Shown here: positions 34,918 to 45,069 of the stretch, one piece after another
How the letters are laid out: each line of letters starts with the position of its first letter
Numbering within the stretch: position 1 is the first letter of the stretch
NCBI GenBank assembly: GCA_964511665.1
Contig: CAZEHA010000017.1
Coordinates: 1 to 63,465, forward strand
Source: JAGOEF01 sp964511665
GTDB lineage: Bacteria; Bacteroidota; Bacteroidia; Bacteroidales; ML635J-15
Length of the DNA: 63,465 bases
Direction of reading: 5' to 3'
Notes under the pieces: generated by a model
Databases searched by the model: none
Seen by the model: the letters and a program-made list of their open reading frames with translations, nothing else
What the model was told of the DNA's origin: nothing
Program-made: the position numbers and the translations under genes

Positions 34918-35502
34918 TTAGTAATTCTCACTCATCAACTCGAAATATGCCATGGGATGCAAGCATGCAGGGCAATTCTTCGGAGGTTTATTGGCTTCGT
35001 GCACATAACCACATTTACGACAATACCACTTTACTTTTTCGGTCTTTTCGAAAACAACATTTTTCTCGATATTTTCTATGAGTTTTCGATAACGGGTTTC
35101 GTGAGTCATTTCGGCTTTGGCAATGATTTTAAACATCGAGGCAATCTGAGTAAAACCTTCTTCTTCGGCAATTTTTGCAAATTCAGGATAAAGTTCTGCC
35201 CATTCTTCGTTTTCTCCATGCGCTGCTTCTTGCAGGTTTTCGTAGGTAGTTCCCACTATTCCGGCCGGATACATTGCTGTGATTTCTACCATACCACCTT
35301 CGAGAAAGCTAAAAAAGCGACGGGCATGCTGGTATTCCTGCTCGGCTGTTTCAGTAAAAATTCCTGCGATTTGTTCGTATCCCTCTTCTTTTGCTTTTTT
35401 AGCAAACATTGTATAACGCTGGCGTGCCTGCGATTCTCCCGCAAAAGCCTTGAGCAGGTTTTGCTCGGTTCTGGATCCTTTGATACTTTTTTCCATACTC
35501 AT
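34918..35502 (-). CDS. Rubrerythrin
   Basis: 194 residues. The ferritin-like diiron half has E20 in AGESQARQRY and E53/H56 in ETAEQEYQHARR, and the ExxH in the second pair (AKAEMTHETRYR, near 131). The C-terminal rubredoxin half has WYCRKCGY and NCPACLHP, the two CxxC pairs for Fe. It reduces peroxide to water in anaerobes using rubredoxin-type electron transfer. It follows a ferritin-like gene by 7 bp in a protective pair. Confidence 0.93.
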   Translation of the reverse strand: MSMEKSIKGSRTEQNLLKAFAGESQARQRYTMFAKKAKEEGYEQIAGIFTETAEQEYQHARRFFSFLEGGMVEITAMYPAGIVGTTYENLQEAAHGENEEWAELYPEFAKIAEEEGFTQIASMFKIIAKAEMTHETRYRKLIENIEKNVVFEKTEKVKWYCRKCGYVHEANKPPKNCPACLHPMAYFELMSENY

Positions 35503-35509
35503 TATTATT

Positions 35510-36022
35510 TTAGGTTCGTATTTTTTTCCATTCTTCCTTCATCCGGTTCAAATCATTTATCCATCCTTCGATGTCTTCTTCGTGCTCCAGTTCTTCGTTC
35601 ATAATGGTTATCGCCATTTGGTGTGTGGTAAAATCTTTTCCTGCAGTAAAAGCCGCTAAATCCTGATACCTCTGAATTGCGCATCGCTCTCCTTTCAGGT
35701 TTTGCTCAAGAATCATTTCAACATAGGGGTCAGAGGGGGCATCGTAATCGCAGCCTGATAGTACAAACCAGTCTTTAGGATGAATAACAGGTGTTCCTCC
35801 AAGCTGAATAATTCGGTCGACTACTAATACTGCATGGTTTAGTTCTTGTGTGGCATGTAGCAACAACTCCGGTTCAATTTCGCTCCGCATTGGGCCTTCC
35901 ATCAATCGCGCACCAATCCAGTACTGATAATATGCCAGCCACTCTTCCGATAATGCCGCATTCAATTTAGCAATTAACTCGTTTACATCGAGTTTTAAAA
36001 TGTTAATGCCTTTTTGTCCCAT
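35510..36022 (-). CDS. Ferritin-like diiron (bacterioferritin/Dps-type) protein
   Basis: 170 residues of the ferritin-like superfamily. LSEEWLAYYQYW (near 24-35), ATQELNHAVLVVDR (near 58) and GERCAIQRYQDL (near 111) with NEELEHEEDIEGW (near 147) provide the metal-binding Glu/His ligands (ExxH near each helix pair). It probably stores iron or removes peroxide in the cytoplasm, like archaeal-type DpsL or thioferritin-related proteins. First gene of the ferritin-rubrerythrin operon. Confidence 0.82.
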   Translation of the reverse strand: MGQKGINILKLDVNELIAKLNAALSEEWLAYYQYWIGARLMEGPMRSEIEPELLLHATQELNHAVLVVDRIIQLGGTPVIHPKDWFVLSGCDYDAPSDPYVEMILEQNLKGERCAIQRYQDLAAFTAGKDFTTHQMAITIMNEELEHEEDIEGWINDLNRMKEEWKKIRT

Positions 36023-36089
36023 AATGATAGTGTTTTTTATTAGCTCACTAAATTAATAAAATTGTTTTGTTTTTAAAAGTACAAAAACA

Positions 36090-36118
36090 AAAGAAGCGGG
36101 AAATAAACCCGCTTCTTT
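36090..36118 (-). terminator. Terminator of the giant adhesin operon
   Basis: On the minus strand AAAGAAGCGGG pairs with CCCGCTTCTTT (11-bp stem, 7-nt loop) and is followed by TTGTTTTTG. It lies 20 bp after the adhesin stop and before the ferritin-like gene. Confidence 0.8.
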
Positions 36119-36138
36119 GTAAGTATCGCTTTATTGTT

Positions 36139-39100
36139 TTACTTGAATACCGTTACGTAGCCGGAGAAGCTATGGTCTTTGCCCCACTTATCTTTAAGTG
36201 TAACAATCCATGCATACACACCCTGAGGAACATAATCACCCTTGTTGTTATTGTATCGTCCCTGCCAGCGTTCGTAGAAGTCGTTTGTTCTGAACACTTC
36301 TTCGCCCCAGCGGTTAAATACCGTCATTTCGTACGATAACAAATCGACTCCGGAACCTTTGGGATAGAATTCGTCGTTGCCCGGATGTCGAACATTAATC
36401 GCGGTAGGCATGTAGAACAACAAACTTTCGATAATTTCAACATTTTTCACTACCGTATCGGCACAACCTTCGGCACTATAGGCAATCAACTGAACGGGGA
36501 ATGTGCCATGAACATAATAAGTATGTTCAGGATTTTGCAGCCCTGAAGTTAAGCCATCGCCAAAATTCCATTCCCATGCAACAGCATAATCGGTAGCGTC
36601 GGTAAACTGAATATGCGCATCGAGCAAACCGGTACTCCATGGATGAGCAATAAAGTCGGCAGTGGGTGAATTGTGAACCAATATTATTGTTGAACCGGTT
36701 TGGGTGCAGCCCAAATTAGTAGTTACATCAACAGTTATGGTATATGTCCCCGATTCTTCGAATGTATGGGTGGGCCTTTTAAGGTCTGACCAATTGGAAG
36801 CTCCCGATGTTGGATCTCCAAAATCCCAATCATACGTATAGGTTAACACCGATGTATTGTTGTCGAACTCTACAGTAAGTGGAGCGCAACCTTTATAAGG
36901 TGTTTTTGTTACATGTATCTCGGGACCGGGAGCAACGTTTACCAGTACTGTTGCCGTATCGGCCGGTGTACCACAACCATCTTGAACCCATACGGAGTAT
37001 TCAGTAGAAACTTCGGGGCTTACCTGAATAGAATTATCGGTGGTTATGAGACCTGTGCTCCAGTAAAATACGTAGTTACCGTCGCCACCCATTGCATTGG
37101 CAACGATAGTGGCAACATTGCCCTGACAAATTGATGCAGGAGTAATAGCGACAAGATTTAAAGGAGGATTAACTTCGATATGAACCATGCCATTGGCAGA
37201 AACGCAGCCATTTACATCGGTTGCAAATGCATAGTAGTCGGTGGTGATAACCGGTGAAACGAAGAATGAGCTGCCTTGCCCGAGGTTTTGCCAGGTAAAA
37301 TAATATGGTGCATTTCCACCACCTGCTGTGGCCGAAATAACCACTGAATCGCCAATACAAATTGTGCGATCGCCAGCTGTATAAATTTCAACCGGTTCGG
37401 GAGTAGAAATCGGAATATTGGTGTAGAGACGACAACCATCGGCGTCTTCGATTGTTACCGAATACACACCAGCTTGCAGACTATAATTTGACCAGTCGCT
37501 ACCTACATTTGGACTCCACAAATAATTATATGGAGATGTACCACCCGACACATAAATCTCAGCCGAACCATCATCGTAACCATAGCAGGTAACCCCGGTG
37601 TAATTTACATTATCGATATGTGGGGGTTGTGTTACCCCTACTACAACATTATAGGTTGCGGTACATCCGTTTACATCTGTAATCAAAAGATTATAGGTGC
37701 CGTGTTGTAGGCCGTATATAGAATCGGTGGTGTATCCTCCCGGATTCCACAAATACGTAAAATCTCCTGTTCCCCCAAATCCGGCAATAACATAAGCACT
37801 TCCATTTGGTTGCCCGCAGGTTGCATTTACAGTTCCCAACAATGCAGACACAGGATTTGGCTGTGTAACAGTAAATGTTTCTGTAATAAAACAGGAGGCA
37901 TCGGCTTGGTCGGCAACTATCACAGTATATGGTCCTGCGCTAAGCCCCTGAACCAATGGGCCGGTTTGTCCGATTTGTGGCCAGTTGTAAACAAAATTAT
38001 TGTTTCCTCCCTGTGCTTGTACAGAAATAACACCGTTGGCAGCCCCAAAGCATGTTGTTGGGGTAATAGTTGCAGTTGCAGTGATAGCAGGAGGTTCAGC
38101 AATACTCACATTCGATTGCACTTCGCAACCGTTTGCATCGATCACTGTAACTGTATAATCGCCGGCACACAAGCCATTAACATAAGCCGTATTCTGCCCG
38201 CCCGACCAATAATATTCAATTGGTGCCATGCCTCCAACTGCAACTGCTGTGGCAGTTCCATTGCAGAACCCAAAGCATGTGGCATCGGTGTAGGCAGCAA
38301 TTGTCATATTCAGTACAGGTGGCTGGGTAATTGTAACCGAACTGTTTGCCATACATCCATTATCGTCGGTAATGGTCACAGTGTAAGTTCCCGTAGCCAA
38401 TCCTATGGCTATACTCCCAGTTTGTCCGTCGCTCCAAAGAATAGAATTATTCACTGTGGCACTTGTAAACAGTACTTCGGCACTACCCGAAGAATTGCCA
38501 TTGCAATCGACATTGCTAACATTGAAACCGGTAATTTGCGGTGCCTGAATATCATTCAAATTAACAGTTAGCATTGCTGTACAAGCATTGGCGTCGGTAA
38601 CCGTAACGGTATAGCTGCCCGAATACAAATTGTTCATAGTATTGGTATTACCACCGGGTGCTGACCAGTTATATGAGTAGGGCGAGGTGCCGCCAACAAC
38701 TCCAACCTGAATGCTGCCATCGTTGCTGTTGCAATGCGGTTGAACACTACTCTGAACCACTATCGATAGCAAACTGGGGCCATTCACTGATGCTGACGAG
38801 TAATACTCGCAACCATTCAAATCGGTTACTGTTAACAAATAGATTCCGGGGCAAAGGTTATTAATTCCTTGGGTTACCTCCAAGGTTGACCACAAATATG
38901 AATACGGTGCAACTCCGCCTGTTACACTGGCAAAAATACTTCCGTTACATGCGTTGAAGCAAGTTTCGTTGTTCACTATCATGTTGACCTGAACCTGTGG
39001 AGGCTGCGTGATATATATACATGTATCGATATCGCATCCATTCAAATCGGTAACGGTAACACAATGCTGACCGACAGGTAACCCGGTTGGATTTGGTGAT

Positions 39101-42100
39101 GACGATCCATTACTCCATAAGTATGAATATGGAGGAGTGCCACCGGTAACACTTACCAGCACATCTCCATTTGCCGAACCGAAGCAGTTGGCATCACCAA
39201 TACTAATATTAACAAACTGCAGCGATGGCGGTGTACCCACATTAACCGATGCTGTGCCGGTACAACCATTAAAATCGGTTACTGTAACAGTGTACGCCCC
39301 TGTGCATAACCCAACAGCGGTGGAGGTTGTTTGAGCATTATTACTCCAAAGGTAAGTATATGGAGGAGTACCTCCAAAAGGACTGGCAGTGGCCGTTCCG
39401 TTACAAATCCCATTACAACCCACAGCCGTAGAGCTTGTTGGAATGGTGATAAAACTTGGGTTAGCAACTGTAAATGTTCGTGTAATCATACATCCATTGG
39501 CATCGAAAATGGCAACCGTATAATCACCGGGACATAAATTGTATAGGTCTTCATCGTTGGGCAGAACACCCGGACCTGTCCAGTTAAACGTATAAGGAGG
39601 TGTTCCATCGAAAGGCGTTAGCTGAATGCTACCGGTGCAGGTTCCATAACACGATGCCGATGTAACGGTGCTAAGCACATCCATTGGATTGGGCTCGGTA
39701 ATAGTGGTACCGGTAACAGCCATACATCCTGTAGTTATATCTCCTACGGTTACAGAATAAGAGCCAACACATAAGTTAGTAGCAGTCGCCGAAGTTTGAG
39801 CCGGTACGCTATTCCAATAATATCCAAAATTACCAGAACCACCGGTAACCAATGCAGTAGCTGTTCCGTTGCACAAGCCTCCACAACTCACATTGTTCTG
39901 TGCAGAAATTACAACCACCGGTCCTGATATGTCGCTTACCGAATAAGCGCGTACCTCTTCGCATCCCTTATTATCGGTAATGGTTACAACATACCCACCC
40001 GCTGTTATATTCAGCAAGTCTTCGGTAACTGCACCATTGTTCCAACTATAACTAAAGGGTGGGGAACCTCCCGAGACTGTCAGATTGATCGATCCATTGC
40101 TTTGTCCGCAATCTGAATTGGTAACAACTTCGGTAATAATAATCGGATTACTTTCGGTAATGGTAACTCCACCGGTTACCGAACAACCATTTTGGTCGGT
40201 AACACTTACCGTATAGGTTCCAGCACAAAGTGCGGTGGCATGCATGCTGGTATTCAGATTACTCCACAACGGATTATAAGGTGTAACACCACCTGTAACA
40301 ACTGCCATGGCTTCTCCATTGCAATTTCCATAACAATCGATAACCGTTGAAATAACATTTAAGGTCATGGTAGCAGGTTCAATGATAGTGATACCTGCTG
40401 TTGCAGTACAACCAATCTGATCGACAACAGTTACTTCATAATATCCCGGCCCAAGGTTCGTTGCCTGTACATTGTGCTGCACCGGAGTAGTGTTCCATGT
40501 AAACAGGTATCCTGGAGTTCCGCCTCCAACCGACACCATCGCCGAACCATCGTTCATTCCGGAGCAGGTAATGTGATTAAATGCTGAAATGCTGGCCATT
40601 GGTCCTGCAATATCATCAACAACCACTGTTGTTGTTTGTGTGCAACCATTGTCGTCGGTAACAGTAACACTGTATGGGCTTCCTGCCGCACTCAGGCCGC
40701 TTACCGTTTGGCTGTTGGGGTTTGTTCCCCCCGACCACAAGTAGCTGTAACCCATTGGAGCGGTTCCGCCTGTAGCAGTAACAGTAGCACTACCGTCAGA
40801 AAAGCCACAATTAGCGTCGGTAACCGAAGTAGATAATATTATTGGTGTTGGTTGACTTACAGAATAATTAAACTGAGCTGTACACCCATTGTTATCGGTT
40901 ACTATTACATTGTGAGACCCGGCACATAAAGCTGTGTTGGTAGGGTTATTTGGATTTGCCCCACTACCCCAGGTATAGGAGTAAGGCGCCGTTCCACCGG
41001 CTACACTAATAGTTGCAGAACCATTGCACATTGCATTACAGCTGGCATTGCTAACATTCGACAATGATATAACAATTGGTGTTGGTTCTGTTACTGTAAC
41101 AGAAGCAGTGGCAGTACAACCGGAATTATCGGTAACTGTAACACTAACCGGTCCTGATGGGAGACTATTAACCGTGCTGGTTGTGCCGGGAATGCTTTGA
41201 GTGAATCCGGTTGACCATAAATACGTATAGTTTGGATTACCTCCGGTAACGTGCGCTGTTGCCGAACCTGAGGAACCTCCATTACATGCTGCAGGCGACA
41301 TGGTAATATTCACCGATATTCCACCCAAGTCGGCAACAGTACCCGAAGCAGTCCCTGTGCATCCCTGAGAATCGGTGATAGTAACCGTATAAGCGCCGGC
41401 AATAATATTGTTTGCCGAAGGAGTAAACTGAGCAGGGGATGTATTCCACTGATATGTATAACCGGGTGTACCTCCTGATGCAACCACACTGGCAGAACCA
41501 TCGGGCAAGCCGCAATGAGCCCCGACGGTTGTAACCGTTCCGGTGACAGCTGTTGGTTCAGTAATGGTAACATTTCCGATTACAGCGCAAGCACCTTCGG
41601 TAACAGTTACAGTTACAACACCATCGCACAGGCCGGTAACCGTTTGGCTGGTTGGATTGGTACCACTGCTCCAGTTATATCCAAAAGGACCCGTTCCACC
41701 TGAAACACTTACAGTAGCCGAGCCGTTACAAACATTATTACATGTAGCATTCACAACTACACTGGGAGTTATTGAGAAAGGCACACCTAAATCGTTAACC
41801 GTAACACTACCTGTAGCGGTACAACCGGCGCCATCGGTCACTGTTACCGAATAGTTACCGGCCATTACATTATTAATTGTTCCGGTAACCCCGCCTCCGG
41901 GGTTCCAATTGTAACTATAGGGCAATGCACCTCCTGCTACCGAAACAGACGCACTACCATTGGCTAAGCCACAGGTAGCACCTGTTGAAGACATGGTGAG
42001 AGTCATTCCGGGAGGATCGGATATCGAAAAATTCTCTACAGTAAAACATGATGGGTTCGAGCCATCGGCAACGGTAACAGAATAATTACCGGCACACAAG

Positions 42101-44478
42101 CCCCCTGTAGTTTGATTATTTGGTGTGGTTCCTGCAGAAAAGTTATAGGTATATGAGGGTGCTCCAACTGCATTGGCTGTTGCACTACCATTACAATTGC
42201 CCGGACAAGAGGGTGGATTGGTTGCAACCGTTACAGTAGGATTAGTGCCCGAATTGCTAATGGTAAAAGCTGAGGAACCGGTACACGAATTGGCATCGGT
42301 AACTGTTACTGTGTAATTACCGGGGCACCTGCCCGAGATACTGTTTCCGCTTCCACCTCCCGACCATGCATAAGAACTATAGGATGTTGCAATACTGGCA
42401 CCTCCGTTACATGCACCACAGGTTGCATTCGAAACACTTACTACCGGGGTTGGATTAGGATAGGCTGTTACCGAAATGGTTTCGGTATCACTGCAAGCTC
42501 CCGCAGTAATGGTAAGTGTAACATTGTGAGACCCTGCGGTGCTAAAAGTAACTCCCGAAGGGTTGTGAGCTGTTGAATTAGCCGGAGTACCTCCTGAGAA
42601 GGTCCATGCATAGGTTTCGCCGGGAACAACCGTTCCTGTATGGGTAAAGTTAAAAGAATGTGATGGACTGAAACATTGATTTCCGTTATAGGTAAACGAT
42701 GCATCGGGGTTGGCAGGAGCCGTTAGAGTAACCGGTTGCGATGATGTACATCCCATGGCATCGGTAACAATTAATGTGTAGGTACCTCCTCCCAATCCGG
42801 TAAATGTGTAATTGGTTGTTACACCAGTCTGGCTTGCAGCACCCAATTGGAGTGACCACGGAGATACCCCCCCCGTAGGGGTTACGGTAACACTTCCGTT
42901 GTTAACACCACATCCCGGTTGAACCGTAGACACATTGGCAGTAACGGTGGGAGGTTGCATCAGTACATAAGTATTTACCCACTGACAAATGCCATTTACA
43001 TCGGTAACTGTTACACTATATGCACCCGGTGCCAAATTTGTCAATGAGTTTGACGATGAAGTAAACCCGCTGGGCCCTACCCAGCTGGTAGTGTATGGAG
43101 GGCTTCCTCCTCCTATTCCTGACAGTGTTATTGTTCCATTGTTGGTATTATAACATGTGGGATGAGTAAATGTACCTGAGGCGGTTATACCGGATATTGT
43201 AAAAGTAATACTGTTTTGCGGGGAGTAATTGTTACAAATATCGGAAACGCCACCACCAACAGCCGTAAGGGTATAAGTACCACCGTGTTGCAAATAGTCG
43301 CCCAGTGCAAAATTCCAAATATCATCGTAGTAGGTATCGCCATAGGTAGAGCCTAAGCCTGCCTGGCACAAGTCGCTCCATACATTAATAATTGAATAGG
43401 TGCCATTAGGCCCTGTGAGTAGAAAGTCGGCAGGAGTTACTCCTGTGCACCATATCCTTTCGCTAAATTGAACGCTAAGGTGAGACGATCCGCAATACGG
43501 GGGATACACCAATCCAGACATAACAGCACCAGTATGATCGACAATAGAAGAAGTAGAAGATCCAAAATTGATAGTATATCCATTTTGCGACGAGGTCCAG
43601 TTGCTTACGTTAACCACATAGGTTTGCCCTGCCGAAACAGGGATAACCTGATTGTAGGTTGAGCCACTGGCTCCGATACAATTTGTTGTACCTCCACCAT
43701 TCGGACCGGTTGGCCCTGAGGTAGCAGTATAGTTACAACTTACCTGCACAGCCGATGGATTTGTAGAAATTATCGAGCAATCATGGTTTGTAAGGTTATA
43801 AACAGCCCAGTCGTAATCGTCGGCGCTGTTGTTCGGAGTAATTACAAAAGATACATTACCATTGCTTTGCGTTGTAAAAGTATACCACACATCGTTTCTT
43901 TCGCCACTAACCAAACAGTTTCCGGGGCAGCCACCGGTTGTAGGTATTTCGTTGGGGTAGTGACCAGTTCCGGAATAGGAAGCAGAAGTTGAGTACACAC
44001 TTTGACAAAGAGGAATAGCACCCAGACAATCCTGCACCGTGGGAGGCGTTAACACTTTGTAGGCAAGTGTACCAAGCGCCGTACTGGCCAAACTACAATA
44101 GTAACGGTATAATACGATACTATAAGTTCCAGTAGCGGGACAGGTCCAGCTTATGTGACTACCCAAACCGCAAAAGTCATCGTTATAAGCATACACAACA
44201 GTACCGGCAGAATTGCAAATTTCAATTTGCGGGTCAGTGCTTGTAGTACCCCCACCTTCGCAAAATGTAAACACGTACGTAATGGTGGCATTGGCAGTAA
44301 AGGTGTAGCGTTGACCGGCACTCACCGAAGCTGTTTGATAAAAAGCCTGCATGGTAAGGGAACCTGCATTGGTTGCACTTCCTCCATTGTTGCATTGTGA
44401 AAAAGCATCAAATGGACTTATCAGCGATAAGCCCATTAAAGTCACAAAAACTATCTTAAACAGTATAGCTTTATTCAT
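36139..44478 (-). CDS. Giant SprB-repeat adhesin-like protein with T9SS type B tail
   Basis: 2779 residues. Order: signal peptide (to about 27), two beta-rich N-terminal modules (FTFCEGGGTTSTDPQIEICN, and one containing DVWYTF, up to about 410), about 24 SprB-type repeats of 70-80 residues with one PKD-like domain between repeats 2 and 3 (residues of about 430-2355), two Ig-like modules, two PKD domains (WDFGDPTSG and WNFGDGLTSG), and a type B sorting domain (MTVFNRWGEEVF, PQGVYAW). SprB-type adhesins are carried on the surface by gliding/T9SS machinery. It is the last gene of a sigma/anti-sigma operon, 32 bp after the small exported protein. Confidence 0.9.
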   Translation of the reverse strand: MNKAILFKIVFVTLMGLSLISPFDAFSQCNNGGSATNAGSLTMQAFYQTASVSAGQRYTFTANATITYVFTFCEGGGTTSTDPQIEICNSAGTVVYAYNDDFCGLGSHISWTCPATGTYSIVLYRYYCSLASTALGTLAYKVLTPPTVQDCLGAIPLCQSVYSTSASYSGTGHYPNEIPTTGGCPGNCLVSGERNDVWYTFTTQSNGNVSFVITPNNSADDYDWAVYNLTNHDCSIISTNPSAVQVSCNYTATSGPTGPNGGGTTNCIGASGSTYNQVIPVSAGQTYVVNVSNWTSSQNGYTINFGSSTSSIVDHTGAVMSGLVYPPYCGSSHLSVQFSERIWCTGVTPADFLLTGPNGTYSIINVWSDLCQAGLGSTYGDTYYDDIWNFALGDYLQHGGTYTLTAVGGGVSDICNNYSPQNSITFTISGITASGTFTHPTCYNTNNGTITLSGIGGGSPPYTTSWVGPSGFTSSSNSLTNLAPGAYSVTVTDVNGICQWVNTYVLMQPPTVTANVSTVQPGCGVNNGSVTVTPTGGVSPWSLQLGAASQTGVTTNYTFTGLGGGTYTLIVTDAMGCTSSQPVTLTAPANPDASFTYNGNQCFSPSHSFNFTHTGTVVPGETYAWTFSGGTPANSTAHNPSGVTFSTAGSHNVTLTITAGACSDTETISVTAYPNPTPVVSVSNATCGACNGGASIATSYSSYAWSGGGSGNSISGRCPGNYTVTVTDANSCTGSSAFTISNSGTNPTVTVATNPPSCPGNCNGSATANAVGAPSYTYNFSAGTTPNNQTTGGLCAGNYSVTVADGSNPSCFTVENFSISDPPGMTLTMSSTGATCGLANGSASVSVAGGALPYSYNWNPGGGVTGTINNVMAGNYSVTVTDGAGCTATGSVTVNDLGVPFSITPSVVVNATCNNVCNGSATVSVSGGTGPFGYNWSSGTNPTSQTVTGLCDGVVTVTVTEGACAVIGNVTITEPTAVTGTVTTVGAHCGLPDGSASVVASGGTPGYTYQWNTSPAQFTPSANNIIAGAYTVTITDSQGCTGTASGTVADLGGISVNITMSPAACNGGSSGSATAHVTGGNPNYTYLWSTGFTQSIPGTTSTVNSLPSGPVSVTVTDNSGCTATASVTVTEPTPIVISLSNVSNASCNAMCNGSATISVAGGTAPYSYTWGSGANPNNPTNTALCAGSHNVIVTDNNGCTAQFNYSVSQPTPIILSTSVTDANCGFSDGSATVTATGGTAPMGYSYLWSGGTNPNSQTVSGLSAAGSPYSVTVTDDNGCTQTTTVVVDDIAGPMASISAFNHITCSGMNDGSAMVSVGGGTPGYLFTWNTTPVQHNVQATNLGPGYYEVTVVDQIGCTATAGITIIEPATMTLNVISTVIDCYGNCNGEAMAVVTGGVTPYNPLWSNLNTSMHATALCAGTYTVSVTDQNGCSVTGGVTITESNPIIITEVVTNSDCGQSNGSINLTVSGGSPPFSYSWNNGAVTEDLLNITAGGYVVTITDNKGCEEVRAYSVSDISGPVVVISAQNNVSCGGLCNGTATALVTGGSGNFGYYWNSVPAQTSATATNLCVGSYSVTVGDITTGCMAVTGTTITEPNPMDVLSTVTSASCYGTCTGSIQLTPFDGTPPYTFNWTGPGVLPNDEDLYNLCPGDYTVAIFDANGCMITRTFTVANPSFITIPTSSTAVGCNGICNGTATASPFGGTPPYTYLWSNNAQTTSTAVGLCTGAYTVTVTDFNGCTGTASVNVGTPPSLQFVNISIGDANCFGSANGDVLVSVTGGTPPYSYLWSNGSSSPNPTGLPVGQHCVTVTDLNGCDIDTCIYITQPPQVQVNMIVNNETCFNACNGSIFASVTGGVAPYSYLWSTLEVTQGINNLCPGIYLLTVTDLNGCEYYSSASVNGPSLLSIVVQSSVQPHCNSNDGSIQVGVVGGTSPYSYNWSAPGGNTNTMNNLYSGSYTVTVTDANACTAMLTVNLNDIQAPQITGFNVSNVDCNGNSSGSAEVLFTSATVNNSILWSDGQTGSIAIGLATGTYTVTITDDNGCMANSSVTITQPPVLNMTIAAYTDATCFGFCNGTATAVAVGGMAPIEYYWSGGQNTAYVNGLCAGDYTVTVIDANGCEVQSNVSIAEPPAITATATITPTTCFGAANGVISVQAQGGNNNFVYNWPQIGQTGPLVQGLSAGPYTVIVADQADASCFITETFTVTQPNPVSALLGTVNATCGQPNGSAYVIAGFGGTGDFTYLWNPGGYTTDSIYGLQHGTYNLLITDVNGCTATYNVVVGVTQPPHIDNVNYTGVTCYGYDDGSAEIYVSGGTSPYNYLWSPNVGSDWSNYSLQAGVYSVTIEDADGCRLYTNIPISTPEPVEIYTAGDRTICIGDSVVISATAGGGNAPYYFTWQNLGQGSSFFVSPVITTDYYAFATDVNGCVSANGMVHIEVNPPLNLVAITPASICQGNVATIVANAMGGDGNYVFYWSTGLITTDNSIQVSPEVSTEYSVWVQDGCGTPADTATVLVNVAPGPEIHVTKTPYKGCAPLTVEFDNNTSVLTYTYDWDFGDPTSGASNWSDLKRPTHTFEESGTYTITVDVTTNLGCTQTGSTIILVHNSPTADFIAHPWSTGLLDAHIQFTDATDYAVAWEWNFGDGLTSGLQNPEHTYYVHGTFPVQLIAYSAEGCADTVVKNVEIIESLLFYMPTAINVRHPGNDEFYPKGSGVDLLSYEMTVFNRWGEEVFRTNDFYERWQGRYNNNKGDYVPQGVYAWIVTLKDKWGKDHSFSGYVTVFK
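37400..43190 (-). repeat. Array of about 24 SprB-type coding repeats
   Basis: About 230-bp coding period. Each unit runs C-x(2-6)-[CD]G-S/T..., GG-x-PY-x-Y-x-W, then L-x-x-G-x-Y-x-VTVTD-x-x-GC and a P- or D-ending linker. Ten units have an extra cysteine near the start (CxxxCNG; CxxC in the third unit) and all of those have L/R-C-x-G before the VTVTD strand; the other fourteen have neither. Confidence 0.85.
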
Positions 44479-44510
44479 ATGTTAATTTTTAAGCTGTATT
44501 TCAAATAACA

Positions 44511-45053
44511 TTATTTTTTCTCTCCTTGCTTCAACAATTGTTCGTATTGTTCCGGATTTTCCTGAATCCATTTATTTTTCTCTTCGGCATACCTTCTGTC
44601 ATCCTCAAGCTTATTGCCTGTGTTTTTATATTTAGGAAACCCTTCTTGATTTACATCAGTACGTTTTGCCCCCGACCCAACAGGAACCGCGGTATGATCT
44701 TCGGGAATAACATAACCATTTCTTGAAACCGAGGTATAATCGAAATCGACACCATGCCGTTGCAAAATGCTTAATACATAAGCAGCACTTACCTGAGTGT
44801 TAGTATTCAACTGATACCTGTCTTTATTTGCTGAACTGATAAAATATCTTCCGCTAAACACATTGGGGTCGTCAAGAAAATCTTCCATTATTACATTGGC
44901 ATGATCCTGATTATGAATTCCCACTACATCAAAATAAACGACCTGACCCTCGGTGGTAGGCTTTTTCTGCACGAATTCAAGCACGTCTACCTGTGCATAT
45001 AACGCTACACTCAACATAAGGCTTGCCACGAAGAATAATGCAACATGTTTCAT
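44511..45053 (-). CDS. Small exported protein of unknown function
   Basis: 180 residues with a signal peptide (MKHVALFFVASLMLSVALYAQ). The middle, residues of about 38-115, has a beta-alpha-beta-beta-alpha-beta pattern (VVYFDVVGI, DHANVIMEDFL, YFISSANKDRYQLN, AAYVLSILQRHGVDFDY) resembling HMA-type ferredoxin-like domains, but the metal CxxC position reads NQDH. The C-terminal 60 residues are charged (KNTGNKLEDDRRYAEEKNKW). Located between the anti-sigma and the giant adhesin, 16 bp and 32 bp away, so it probably serves one of them. No family recognised. Confidence 0.75.
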   Translation of the reverse strand: MKHVALFFVASLMLSVALYAQVDVLEFVQKKPTTEGQVVYFDVVGIHNQDHANVIMEDFLDDPNVFSGRYFISSANKDRYQLNTNTQVSAAYVLSILQRHGVDFDYTSVSRNGYVIPEDHTAVPVGSGAKRTDVNQEGFPKYKNTGNKLEDDRRYAEEKNKWIQENPEQYEQLLKQGEKK

Positions 45054-45069
45054 AATATTTCTGTTTTAG

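Noticed and set aside
37810..38571. 253-codon plus-strand frame inside the giant adhesin gene
   Set aside because: Antisense shadow: cysteine-, serine- and histidine-rich translation reflecting the repeat composition, no domain.
37400..43190. Regular repeats suggestive of a CRISPR array
   Set aside because: Period is about 230 bp, degenerate at the DNA level and fully coding; it is a protein repeat array.
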